From contig MU858211.1 of NCBI GenBank assembly GCA_033297075.1, positions 22,334-86,333 on the forward strand: DNA of 64,000 bases, written 5' to 3'. A program made the position numbers and the translations under genes. The notes beneath the pieces were generated by a model. It did not search any database. It saw only the letters and a program-made list of their open reading frames with translations, and was not told where the DNA came from. Source of the stretch: Rhypophila decipiens (lineage: Eukaryota > Ascomycota > Sordariomycetes > Sordariales > Naviculisporaceae). Shown piece by piece: positions 11,205 through 20,867 of the stretch; the stretch's first letter is position 1; every line of letters begins with the position of its first letter.

Positions 11205-11436
11205 GCTTTGTTCCCGAGCGGTTGTGATCTGCGTACCTATCCAAGGTACCTAGGTAGTTGCGTCAATTCAAGTCACGACTCCTATCATTGGCCTTGGCAC
11301 TTTAGTTTCCAAGGGGAATTTTATTACCGAGGGCAACAGCACCGATAATGTTGCTTAGGCACCGTCCGAGTTTCTTCTAGCCCGTATAAGAGATAATGCC
11401 GCCTTCCTGGTAAAAGGAAAAAACGGAGTAGTTTAT

Positions 11437-12402
11437 TTAAAGGAAACCAGCATCGCTCTTGGCATTCATTTCAAACTTCTCCTTGAACCAAACACGAGCC
11501 TTTTTCAGACTATTCGTTCTGCCCTCTCGACGAAGGTAGTTGATCATCAGCGCAGTCATGACCACCATCAAAGTCCATCGATCACCAAGCTCCCCAGTCA
11601 GAGCAGCCCCCTTCAGATTCAACGTCATCAGATGGTCGCAACTCCACGCGCTACTAAATAGGAGTTCGGCCAGGACTTGAGCGTCGTCAGCGTCGGCTTC
11701 GTCATCGTCCTTGACCAAGACACCTTTCGAAGGAGGGAGGACAGGCGACAAAAGCGAGGTGGTACAACTTGTTGGAGGTCCCTGTTGCTGCGGCCGAGCA
11801 GCAGCCGAGGGGGAAGTTGGCGGTGGTGGGACCGGGAGTAAAATAAAATGCGAGCGTTCTTCTTTCATCTTGTCACTTGCCGGGTCACTGGCCTGTGTGT
11901 GCCGACCGGCTTTATGGACCGACGGTGTGACAGTGACCCACTCGAATTCTGCCCGTGGCCGTGGTCTTTGGAGACCAATCTCGATGGAAAAGCGGAAGCA
12001 GAGGAAGCCATGGTAGGGAATGCCCGGTTGACGACGGTACGTAGTGTCAGCGTACATGATGTTCTCTACCATCTCCTGACGATTTCTTTCGGGATTCAGA
12101 GCGGGCATCATGATAACGCTCTTTCTGCAGCTCTCCGAGAGAGAGCGAGGCGTCACTGAATCAGCGTCAGTTGTGATAGTCTGGCTGTCCAATTCCCCGG
12201 CGCCGGCTACAATGGCACTAGGATCGTGGTTCTTTGGTCCATTGAGAAGGCAGAGCCCCTTGTCGAAGCGGAGCGGTCCGCGGAGAGCTTTGGAGACGTG
12301 TGAATCGACGAAATATATAACGTCGTTCTTGGTCGGACCGCAAAGCTTCATGCATTTCAAAGGATTGGGGATACCCTTGGAGACGTCCATGTATAGATTC
12401 AT
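11437..12402 (-). CDS. Hypothetical protein
   Basis: Intronless open frame of 321 residues with no family I recognise. The N-terminal 70 residues look folded. The middle is Pro/Ser-rich (PPPPTSPSAAARPQQQ, about 190-230), followed by an acidic patch (DDDEADADD) and a C-terminal hydrophobic/basic helix-like stretch (WTLMVVMTALMINYL, about 278-292). There is no signal peptide. The long single frame on this strand supports a gene, but the start and function are open. It could also be two exons with unrecognised splicing. Confidence 0.5.
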   Translation of the reverse strand: MNLYMDVSKGIPNPLKCMKLCGPTKNDVIYFVDSHVSKALRGPLRFDKGLCLLNGPKNHDPSAIVAGAGELDSQTITTDADSVTPRSLSESCRKSVIMMPALNPERNRQEMVENIMYADTTYRRQPGIPYHGFLCFRFSIEIGLQRPRPRAEFEWVTVTPSVHKAGRHTQASDPASDKMKEERSHFILLPVPPPPTSPSAAARPQQQGPPTSCTTSLLSPVLPPSKGVLVKDDDEADADDAQVLAELLFSSAWSCDHLMTLNLKGAALTGELGDRWTLMVVMTALMINYLRREGRTNSLKKARVWFKEKFEMNAKSDAGFL

Positions 12403-12793
12403 GCTGGGGGGAATGGGCGGTATCCGTAATAAGTTAGGTCCTTGGGTATCTTGGTGAATGCTGGACCGGGTGTGCCCCCGACGGGACCATGTTGGTCGTC
12501 GACAGCAGTAGAGCCCCGGCTTATTTTTGACTCCACGGGGTCCATGGTGACGACCGTTGGTTGACTGAGAATGCTTTACTGAAACAGAGGCGAAAGGCGA
12601 CAGAAATGGGAAGGTACTGGCTGTCTTGGGGATTTTTCACGGCTGAGGGGGCCGAGGTAATGCATTGAAATACGCTACTTTAGCGGCGGCGCCTAACGCC
12701 GGGCGGCCGGCACAACCTTGTGCTTTTTCCTTCCATCATGCATGTTAGAAAGTCCCCACTTAGAGTCTCCTGAATGGTCACCATCTCCAAGCT
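12403..12793. other. Intergenic
   Basis: Between the start of the hypothetical gene and the stop of the MBOAT gene, both on the minus strand. It should hold the promoter of the former. No other feature is seen. Confidence 0.4.
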
Positions 12794-14050
12794 CTACAAG
12801 CGTATGTGGATCCATACAATGGAATTCTGCCACGGGCTCGCCAGGCAAAATATTACGCACATGACCCAAATGTATCCTGCTGCGCGACATACTATGGCCG
12901 TCCATATGCTCCACATACCAACAGTCTCCGTCTCGTTTTGTCTTGTCTTCCTCGGCACTTCTCTTACTCCTCTCAACTGTCTTTTGAGGGCAACTTCTAG
13001 AGAGCAAACCACAAAGTTGGACAGAAAGAAGCGCAGTTCCATGGTCACGTTACTGCGGCCCGTCACGGTCCAGTTGCCTACCGAGTGGATTATTGCCGAG
13101 TAAGTAAACACGCCAAGCGCCCTGAGCGTCTTTTGCAAAGGTGGCGTCATGGCAAGATTCCTTGCTGACAATTCTTGTTGGGGGCTTTTTCCATGATGCG
13201 GTGGCTGGAGTTGTGGTGGAGATGATGTTGCCTTCCAGGCCGGCACGTAAGCATCCAAAGTGGCTGTATGCAAACGATGCCAAAACGCGCCCCAAAATCG
13301 TCGGAGCGAATATGCGTCGGCGATACTACCGAAAAGTGGCGGCCACTCGCGTGGTTGGTCCCATTGCAGAATACAAACGAAAAGAATGGACAGGATGTCG
13401 TGAGCGACAGACAATTTAAAATATGTTACCCAGATCCAGGCGAAAGACATGTAGGTCCGCAGAAACAGATCTCGTCGTGTCATGGGTAATTGAGGTAGCA
13501 GCGTCTGTTTGGCCGTGTCGAAATCTCGAGGTGTCAGATGGAGCTGGAGCAGTCGTTGCGAAATGGAATCATGGACGAGATGGTGCGTGAGCAGTAAGGC
13601 TGTGGTGTGTAAGCCTCTGGCCATTGCAAACCGGACACGACGGGAGTACTCGGTCCGATCCCGGGACGTCATGGAGATTTCCGAGAGACATGTCCGTCGG
13701 GCATCGACCGACATACGAAAGGCGGCTTGCAAGCGCTGTGCAAAAGAGGCTGCGCGTGACACGGTCCGTTTCTCCCGCCAGAGGAGCCAGACAGTGTGAA
13801 GCGTATCGATGAGAGCAAACGGAACGAAAACGTCCCTGAAAGGTACCAAAGGTACACTTTCAACTGAAAGGGCGAGGATAACACAAGCAATGTGTAGGAT
13901 GGAGCATGTCTGTCGCGCCCTACAGCCGAATGGGAGCTGGATGGCAACACCAAAGAAAACCGTCGCAATGCCAAACAGAAGCAGGGGGAGGACAACGTAA
14001 GCTGCATATGTCAGCCCATACGGCTGCTTGGCAAAGGATTGGAAGAACAT
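12794..14050 (-). CDS. MBOAT_2 wax-synthase-like membrane acyltransferase
   Basis: 418 residues, intronless, with several hydrophobic spans at the N-terminus (about 10-35, 50-75) and more in the second half. The diagnostic segment is PLFGSIADAYSLRRFWGAFWHRLH (about 225-250), matching the P-F-x(n)-SLxxFWxxxWH signature of the wax-synthase domain. It is followed by a conserved histidine in FTYSAIIHSVGNW (about 320-330). Family members transfer acyl groups to alcohols, and in fungi often acylate secondary metabolites (the trichothecene acyltransferase Tri7 belongs here). Location is predicted to be ER or vesicle membrane. No clear biosynthetic partners lie directly beside it; the P450 is 10 kb away. 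Confidence 0.82.
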   Translation of the reverse strand: MFFQSFAKQPYGLTYAAYVVLPLLLFGIATVFFGVAIQLPFGCRARQTCSILHIACVILALSVESVPLVPFRDVFVPFALIDTLHTVWLLWREKRTVSRAASFAQRLQAAFRMSVDARRTCLSEISMTSRDRTEYSRRVRFAMARGLHTTALLLTHHLVHDSISQRLLQLHLTPRDFDTAKQTLLPQLPMTRRDLFLRTYMSFAWIWVTYFKLSVAHDILSILFVCILQWDQPREWPPLFGSIADAYSLRRFWGAFWHRLHTATLDAYVPAWKATSSPPQLQPPHHGKSPQQELSARNLAMTPPLQKTLRALGVFTYSAIIHSVGNWTVTGRSNVTMELRFFLSNFVVCSLEVALKRQLRGVREVPRKTRQNETETVGMWSIWTAIVCRAAGYIWVMCVIFCLASPWQNSIVWIHIRL

Positions 14051-14789
14051 GATCCGTACATTCCTTTAGCCGGGGTTGGTGGTGTTCGAATCAGTGCTCT
14101 AGCATGGAAAAGTAGACGTTAATATACGTCGTAACCCTTGTCTGCAAATCTCGCCAAAGACCGACCCGGAGTATGCGCGTGACGTGCCAGTGGCTGTTCT
14201 ATCGGATCCAGCGGCAGCAGGAAACAAGAGGGTTTAAGGAGGCGTCACCACCAATGCCAAAGGTTCTCTTCGACGACAGAAAAGGCAAGCCACGGCGTCT
14301 TCATTTCTTGATGACGGTAGTGGCGAAGGTGTTGAGGTAGGGTAGGCGGCCGTGCCTCTGTAGTCAGCTTTGTTAGTAGGTGCCACCGTGTGGCACCCCT
14401 CTCTAGCTAGGAGGACCAATGGCGTCAGATGTATTTTCTCCTCAACAAAGCAAGTTATCCGCAACATTCCCGACTTGGCCTTACGACGAGGGCTTCAGCC
14501 AGGCCGTACGGCTTGGCCAGCCCAACCGACCACTATGATGCCTTCATGTTCTCTTTTATTGGGTTTGGTTGGTTTGTGATCCTCGCAGGTGGCTTGGCCC
14601 TGCTCGTCCTTGGTGTCAAGTTCACATGCGTCGTCATATGCTGTCATAACATCGACAACTATATATAGACCTCTTCCCTCGCTCTTCAGCCTTCATCCAG
14701 AATCTCCAATCTGTAAACTCGACACGGAAGATCCTACACGCCAATAAGTCAGAACCCGTTGTATAACTCCCTTGGTCCATTATTTTAAA
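14051..14789. promoter_or_regulatory. Divergent promoter region with TATA box
   Basis: Lies between the MBOAT start and the small gene at 14790. A TATA box (actatatatag, 14658-14668) sits about 125 bp before the ATG of the plus-strand gene. Nothing else is seen. Confidence 0.5.
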
Positions 14790-15407
14790 ATGCCTATGAT
14801 ACTCGGGATTATTCCTGCGGCTGTCGCCGGCACCGGGGGTGTTATCGCCGGTGCCGCCGCCAAAGCCGCCTGTGGGGCTGTTCGCGCCGTTGCCAGGGCA
14901 CGGGGCAAGCAACTTCACAAGGCGCAAGAACATGGGGATGACTGTGAAGGTCATGGGGTATTTATGGCTGTTCACCCACAAGTTACTACCAATCCCTTGG
15001 ACATATGCGGTGTTTCCGATGACTACTTTGATGTCTGCTCGCATCAGATTGGGCATCAGGTAATTAGGGGGGTCCAGATCACTGCCTCTACTCCCTCGCC
15101 CGGTGGTAAGAAAAGCACTGACTCGGCTTTCCCTCTCGCTATATCCTTCTTATTATTCCTTTGTCGTCTGTCCCCTTTTGCCTTGATCGCTAACGCTTTG
15201 TCAGAGGCCCGATACGATAACGTCCCGCCGGCCTGTATAGATGTGGTTGTGATCATGACAAATACCTGCGGGGGTGGAGGGCCTTCCCCGCAGCCTTGTG
15301 GTCCCGCTTGCATTCACTACACCGACCTCTCACCCGAACAGTTGGACTTCGTCCTACGCTCATACCAGCCGCTTACCAACATCAAGCCTCACCGACATGG
15401 CGACTAA
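14790..15407 (+). CDS. Small Cys-containing protein of unknown function
   Basis: Two exons, 14790-15105 and 15205-15407, give about 172 residues. The 99-bp intron has GTAAGA, a GCTAAC branch point and TTGTCAG, and its phase fits exactly; because it is a multiple of three, the frame also reads through it. The N-terminus (MPMILGIIPAAVAGTGGVIAG) is hydrophobic and could be a signal or anchor. The C-terminal part has CGGGGPSPQPCGPAC and ends with charged residues. Seven to eight cysteines are present in all. The ATG at 14790 has the better context (AAAATGCC) than the one 18 bp upstream. I recognise no family; it could be a secreted effector-like or membrane-attached protein. Confidence 0.65.
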   Translation: MPMILGIIPAAVAGTGGVIAGAAAKAACGAVRAVARARGKQLHKAQEHGDDCEGHGVFMAVHPQVTTNPLDICGVSDDYFDVCSHQIGHQVIRGVQITASTPSPGGKKSTDSAFPLAISFLLFLCRLSPFALIANALSEARYDNVPPACIDVVVIMTNTCGGGGPSPQPCGPACIHYTDLSPEQLDFVLRSYQPLTNIKPHRHGD

Positions 15408-16335
15408 TTAGTCACCGGTGATTCTTATCACCGATTTCGGAAGATCCGGGCCCATAGGGGTTTGAGCTCGATGTGGGTACTACCTTGTGGTAGGTAACAC
15501 GGGCTTCTTTTCCATCATTCCTTGCATTTATTTCAAGGTGTCCAGAAACAGGAGGATGACGAGGTCCTGTAGGAGGAGGAGTTCTACCTGCACTGTAGTG
15601 AAAGTCATCCTGGACTGTAAGCTCGGGTCTGATTATGGTGCAGACCGATAAGTATGGATCAGGTCTTTTTTGTACGCAGAAACGCTATAAATACCTGCGC
15701 CAAATGAAACTATCTCTCAAGTTAGTTTGGCTTGTATTAGTTCAATCTAAGCTAAAAGGGGGTTCAGATTAACTTGAGTTGGCTTCTTTAGAACACTGGT
15801 TCTCTCATACTTAGTGAGTCAAAAGATAAAAGAATCAAAAGCTGTAGTAACCGAACTAAGCCCTCCCCCCACCCCCCGGGGTTGAGAGTAAGCGGAGGAA
15901 ATGTTGCCGTGTGCATTGTGTGCAACTTACAAATCAGAATATCCATGTTCCTTGACGACCCACAAACTTGCCGGGCCTTGGCGAATGAGAAATCGAGGCT
16001 GATGATAAATCAAGTAGGGTCATACAGCTGAAGACAGCAAATAATTGCCGCAAGAGTGTCACCACTTCCTAAAGGCATCGGTGTCTACGTCAATTTTGAC
16101 TCATTCGGCAAGGATGGGATTCTAGCCAAGAAGTACGATGACGCTCGCTTGGATGGAGCGGACTCTTTGGCAGAACTTCGGGCTCAACCTACGCCCATGG
16201 AGGTATGATCTCGATCATTACGGTAAGACACTATGATACGAGAGACGGAGATGTATAAATAAAGCAAACTTCGCCTACTCAAACGTCAAATGTCAAAATC
16301 TACCATCTCATCAAAATACTTCGTACTTTATCAAA
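15408..16335. other. Intergenic with a coding-like stretch and TATA box
   Basis: Mostly featureless. A frame open from 16032 to 16208 (+), without an ATG of its own, ends ...LDGADSLAELRAQPTPMEV and looks coding; it could be a last exon or a relic. A TATA-like element (tgtataaata, 16252-16261) lies about 75 bp before the ATG of the reductase at 16336. Confidence 0.35.
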
Positions 16336-17283
16336 ATGAGCTCCTCACATGCACCGCAAGGAGTCACCCTCATCGGCGTAGGCAACATGGGCCTAGCCCT
16401 AGCCACGGCCCTCCTCAAGTCCAACCACCGCGTGACAATCTGGAACCGAACACCCACCCGCCCGCAAGTCCAAACCGCCATTGACCAAGGCGCAGTTCTT
16501 GCAATGGATCTAGCCACCGCAATTTCCAAAAACAACATCATAATCGTCTGCCTTCTTGACTACGAAACCATCAAGACCAGCTTTAACAGCCTTCCCGACA
16601 CGGACGTGTTCTCCGGAAAGACGTTGATCAACCTTACCAACGGGACCCTCCAACAGGCGAGGGAGATGCAAGCCTTTGTTCTTGAGACTACTGCCCGCGC
16701 CAAACAGTACTTTGATGGCGCCATCATGGTTACTCCGCAGATGGTCGGGGGACCGCACAGCTTCCTGGTCATTAGCGGCGCCGACGACTCGGATGTCAAC
16801 TCGGTCAAAGACGTCCTCTCACCAATTGGTCGAGTGCAATACCTAGGCAGCGACATCACGGCCGCATCTCGGTTCGATCTCGCGGCGTTGGCGTCCATGT
16901 ATGGCATGTTCTCTGGGGCTTTTGTCGGAATGGGACTCCTGAAACGTGCTGGCACCTCTGATGATGGGAATGACAAAAACACAGCCACAATCGGGCGGGT
17001 GATAAAGGAAGACATAGTCCCGTTCCTGACGGCACTGGTCCCTTATCTGGGATTAATCGCCGGGTCGTGGGATGAAGAAAAGTGGGAAGAGAATCTGGGA
17101 AATCCGGTCGGGATGCAGCTGCAGGGGGTGAGGAATATCAATGCCGCTTGTCGGGAAGAAGGTGTTGATGGTGGAGAGATGTTGGATGGACTGGCCGACT
17201 TGATGGCGAGGGTCGTGGAGAGGTACGGAAGTGATGCTGGTATTGCTGGTGTTGGAGAGTTTCTCTTGAAAAGCTGGAAATAG
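16336..17283 (+). CDS. Imine reductase / reductive aminase-like NADP-dependent dehydrogenase
   Basis: 315 residues, intronless. The N-terminal Rossmann fold has LIGVGNMGLALATALL (about 11-26) and the WNRTP motif, whose Arg/Thr typically bind the NADPH phosphate. The linker strand LINLTNGT (about 96-103) and the C-terminal helical domain follow. Residues FDLAALASMYGM (about 182-193) match the family segment whose Asp and Tyr are catalytic in fungal reductive aminases, and both are present. Members of this 6-phosphogluconate-dehydrogenase-like superfamily reduce cyclic or exogenous imines, or couple ketones with amines. The physiological substrate is unknown. A beta-hydroxyacid dehydrogenase is less likely, as the catalytic lysine of that family is absent at the expected place. 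A TATA-like box lies at 16252-16261. Confidence 0.87.
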   Translation: MSSSHAPQGVTLIGVGNMGLALATALLKSNHRVTIWNRTPTRPQVQTAIDQGAVLAMDLATAISKNNIIIVCLLDYETIKTSFNSLPDTDVFSGKTLINLTNGTLQQAREMQAFVLETTARAKQYFDGAIMVTPQMVGGPHSFLVISGADDSDVNSVKDVLSPIGRVQYLGSDITAASRFDLAALASMYGMFSGAFVGMGLLKRAGTSDDGNDKNTATIGRVIKEDIVPFLTALVPYLGLIAGSWDEEKWEENLGNPVGMQLQGVRNINAACREEGVDGGEMLDGLADLMARVVERYGSDAGIAGVGEFLLKSWK

Positions 17284-17523
17284 TTTTGGGGTATCATTGG
17301 CCAATTTGTTACAACTACTATAGCTATTCTGAGTTGTCTCGTAGGATGCTATCTAGATATACAATTCACCGAGATACCAGGCAAAGCTACATTGAGCTAC
17401 CATCCCCAGGGCGAATAAGCCCGTAAGAATACCGCCAGATACGCACAAATCAGCCCGCAAGCCACCTCATATTACTCTAGTAGCATGACCACGGGTCATC
17501 CGTAGTTGCTAGATGATTTCTAT

Positions 17524-18072
17524 CTAGCAAAATGGTTGACATACAGTTCTTCGCTAAATGTAGGAGAAAGAGAAGGCGGCGGCGGTTAGCTAGGGCTCAA
17601 GTATCGGTTTATTTGCAGATATTCATTGCAAAACTTCAAAAGGACCAAGGAGAACCCGAGACTTACGATCGCGCATCTGATAGAGGTAATGCGATCCGCC
17701 CATGCTCCATTTCCATCGTGTAGGGTGTCGTCAATTTGGGCGTCGTATCTAGCGCCCTGGCAGCTGGCATGTCTAGAAGAGAGAGAAGTGAGCTGCTTGT
17801 TTGTGGCGGAGACCATGGACAAGCTGAACTTACTCGTAAAACCCGCATACCCACTGGGCCCGGTTGATGACTTCATAGGAGCTGATCGCATCGTTCCGAT
17901 TGTTCCCCAAATTGGCTAGAGCATTGGGTAATGGAAATTAGTTTCTGACTTATTTGAAGCATCTGGAATGTTATGTTTTCTAAACAACACTTACCAAGGC
18001 ACTGGCCGAGAACACAGCCATAGCCGCGAAGCAGACCAAGGACTTGAGGGTAAGCATGTTGTAGGCGGCCAT
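17524..18072 (-). pseudogene. Truncated beta/gamma-crystallin-like secreted protein
   Basis: Damaged paralogue of the gene at 19221-20033. The leader (ATG at 18057, or 18072) reads MLTLKSLVCFAAMAVFSASA, like the leader of the intact copy. The pro-region and first cysteine motif are missing, and the leader runs straight into the sequence before intron 1 (gccttg/GTAAGT). In the crystallin frame that junction would read GQCL, matching GLCL of the intact copy, but the leader is in a different phase, so the joined message is frameshifted. The rest is preserved: NLGNNRNDAISSYEVINRAQWVC, intron, HASCQGARYD, ADRITSIRC, a third intron and a last exon ending QPFC. Introns 2 and 3 and the final exon match the intact gene in position. 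No in-frame alternative start or acceptor was found. Confidence 0.7.
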
Positions 18073-19220
18073 CTCGTCTGTTGCAGTGACTTGATGCTTG
18101 CTGGACGAAGAAGGGAAAAGAAAAACTGTCTTGAGATGAAGGATCCAGTCTTTATACGTCCCAAGTCCTCCCCTTTTCTGCCTCCATAATATTGTAAATC
18201 CCTGGGATGATTCTTAGCTTGGTAGCGAAATCCACGTCATTCCCACTTTCTGTACCTCGGGCCCACTCCCACCTTTAGAGTAGCGAGTAATACACACAAA
18301 AAACGTAAAGACAGAGGTTGAACTTCAACAAGTACCAGCTTCTACAAGCCCTAGATATCTTTCCCATTTGTATTACTACTTTCCTCTTGTTTTTCTTGCT
18401 CTATTGCCGCATTTCGCCTTCAACTTCATGTACGAATTTGACAATGAAAGTAGGGAAGAACCTCATACCCGTGGCATGGGACTGGGGGCATGTGTGCAAG
18501 TGGAAACACCAGAGGGCGCCGGAATGGCGGGGTAGCCGGCTACCGAACCCGCCGTGTCACCATAACGGGTGGATAGGATGGATCTTTTTATGCGATAGTC
18601 CAGATCATCAAGGAATAGTCTCGGCGAATATACAATCCTTCGCCTGATAATGGATACGGTCTGGAACACAAACGTCGGTGAAAGCCAACGCGCGGTCAAC
18701 AATTTTACATGGCCAGGTAAATTGGAATACGACCCCGGCCCCGAGTGGTGACATGACTGCATATTCAACTACAGCGCATGTTCCGATTTGACAAAGGACC
18801 CAGGGGCTATGAATCACGCTGTCGTTTGCTCGGACGAATGCCAGCTCGAATGTAATACCTTCCTCCTTTGGCAGGTACTACACAAGCATGACTCGACTAT
18901 CGCCAGGTGATCTGCGACACTAAAAGGTGTGGGGCTACACCGACTTGCTCGTATTCTTAGTGAAGCAATGGTAAAAGAGTACAACCGCGGAAGAGAGTAG
19001 TGAGCAGATTCCATAACTTCTGCTGGTCACGACTTGGGCAGAAAGGAGATGAGAACAGGATATACCCGCAACGATTGTTTGACTGCTGTTGTTATTGTAT
19101 CCTCCCCTTCGTAATAATCCCCATTATGGCAGGGCATGTTGTCACCAGAAAATTGTACCTGGCCTCGGATTATGCACATGACGTGAATGTTGTTTAGCTT
19201 TCTGATCCACAAAATACCGT
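18073..19220. other. Intergenic
   Basis: About 1.1 kb between the two crystallin-like copies, both on the minus strand. It should include the former promoter of the truncated copy. No third copy or other gene is seen. Confidence 0.4.
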
Positions 19221-20033
19221 CTAGCAAAAAGGAGCACCGCAGCCGCCACCATTCCCCGGACTCCACTAAATGTGAGAGAGACAGTAATCAGCTAGCGGTT
19301 CAAATTAAAAGATAGTTGTTGCTCAACCTCGTAAACTACATCCAACTGGTAGGTACTACCAGATAGATGGCAAGAACAAGGACTGATTGAGATGCTGGAT
19401 TCCAGAGAAACAAGATGGACAAATCAAAGTTGGAACTTACGCGCCAGCATTTGATAGAGCTGATACGGTCCGCCCACTGCCCACCGCCGTCGTGGAGGGT
19501 GTTGTCGTATTGCACGTCGGTAGAGGCGCCCTGGCAACTGACATGCCTGAGAAGAAAACTTAGCATAATTCCTGGCAACTCGAGTTGGTAATGCAGGGAG
19601 GGGGAGAGCAGCCTTACTCGTAAAAGACGCAATACCATTCGGATCGGTTGATGACTTCGTAGGAGCTGATGACATCGTTCCACTCCGTGCCCATATTGCC
19701 TACATGTGCAAGTGATCTCAGTTTTCGACATGTTTACCAAGCGCAAAAGATGATAGTTTTCTACATGTAGGTGCACTCACCAAGGCACAGGCCGTCTCGA
19801 AGACCGAACGTGAGGCAGTCGCCTTGGAAAAAGTGATTCTTGCAGACCCTGACGCTGGCAATATCATCTCTAGCCTCGACGACGCCTCGGGTCTCGATAG
19901 CGATCGCTTCTGCTGCTGAGATGAAATCGGTGCTGGTCTGATTTGGGTTTGGCGAAGGCCCAGGGGCAGGAGCGGCAGTGACCGAGAAGACCGCCATGGC
20001 GGCGAAGGTGACCACGGATTTGAGCGTGAGCAT
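19221..20033 (-). CDS. Secreted beta/gamma-crystallin-like protein
   Basis: Four exons (20033-19781, 19699-19618, 19546-19441, 19265-19221) give 161 residues, and all splice phases agree. Signal peptide at about 1-20 (ending VTAAPA), then a pro-region to about residue 57. The mature part has eight or nine cysteines and two Greek-key-type clamps, WNDVISS and WADRISS. These match the (N/D)(N/D)xx(S/T)S calcium-binding motif of beta/gamma-crystallins. The last exon encodes 14 residues ending APFC; the truncated copy at 17524 also ends PFC, which confirms this tiny exon. Microbial members include calcium-binding and killer-toxin-like proteins; a specific activity is not known here. The duplication places two copies head to tail about 1.1 kb apart. 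Confidence 0.75.
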
Positions 20034-20867
20034 TTTGAGGAAAAAGCTATCCGCCTATTGACCTGGTGCTTGCTGGGTAAAGAGAGAGACAAAACATGGT
20101 GTGGTCGAGAGGAGAGAATCATTTCTTATATCCTTTTTGTGTCCTTGTTACAAGTCTGCGGCCAAGACAAGGACCGCACGGATCAAATATGAGCGCGTCG
20201 GTGAGCATGCCAAAGGATTCCGGGGTGATGGGATGCCCCTAAGCCATCAACAAAAAGAGACTGTCTATACGAAGCTGAGCAAGGGTAGACTCCACTGACA
20301 ACTGCCAAGAGAGTAAAAGTAACTTCCTCTGATTGGACATACCTGTCGATGCCAAGATGGGCCATGGTCAGCCCGAACTATAGTCAGCATGGAGTTACAT
20401 GATGGCCCGAAAGCTCACAGGCATAGTCTACCGAATAGTCAGTTCTTGGTATTTGTCTGCCTAACCCTATATCCAGAGAATGGTACTCTGTCCATGCTCA
20501 GATATAGTATACCGACTACCGACCCGCCTTATCACCGTACCAAGGGGGAAGAGTGGTTATCTATGCAGTAGTGCTGAGACCAAGAAAATAGTGACGGCCG
20601 ACAATGATCCTTCACAACGAGCCAAGCTGAGGGTCAGCTAAGGCCGGGAATTCAGGACTTGATAGCGAGTTTTCCCATGGCAAGGCGTCTCCTACAAAGC
20701 TAGCGTAACAATTCCAGATAAAGCATCGATTTTTTGGGATCCAAAAACTGGATTTGTGAAATGATCGCCTACCTGCTCTTGTATCCGCTCGTTCGAGAAA
20801 CATGATCAGTTCCTTTGCTTAGCTTCTGCGAATTCCCCTCGCAAACCAAGTGTTTGGAATATTTTGC
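20034..20867. other. Intergenic
   Basis: Between the start of the crystallin-like gene and the stop of the amidase gene, both on the minus strand. It should hold the promoter of the former. Nothing else is seen. Confidence 0.4.
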
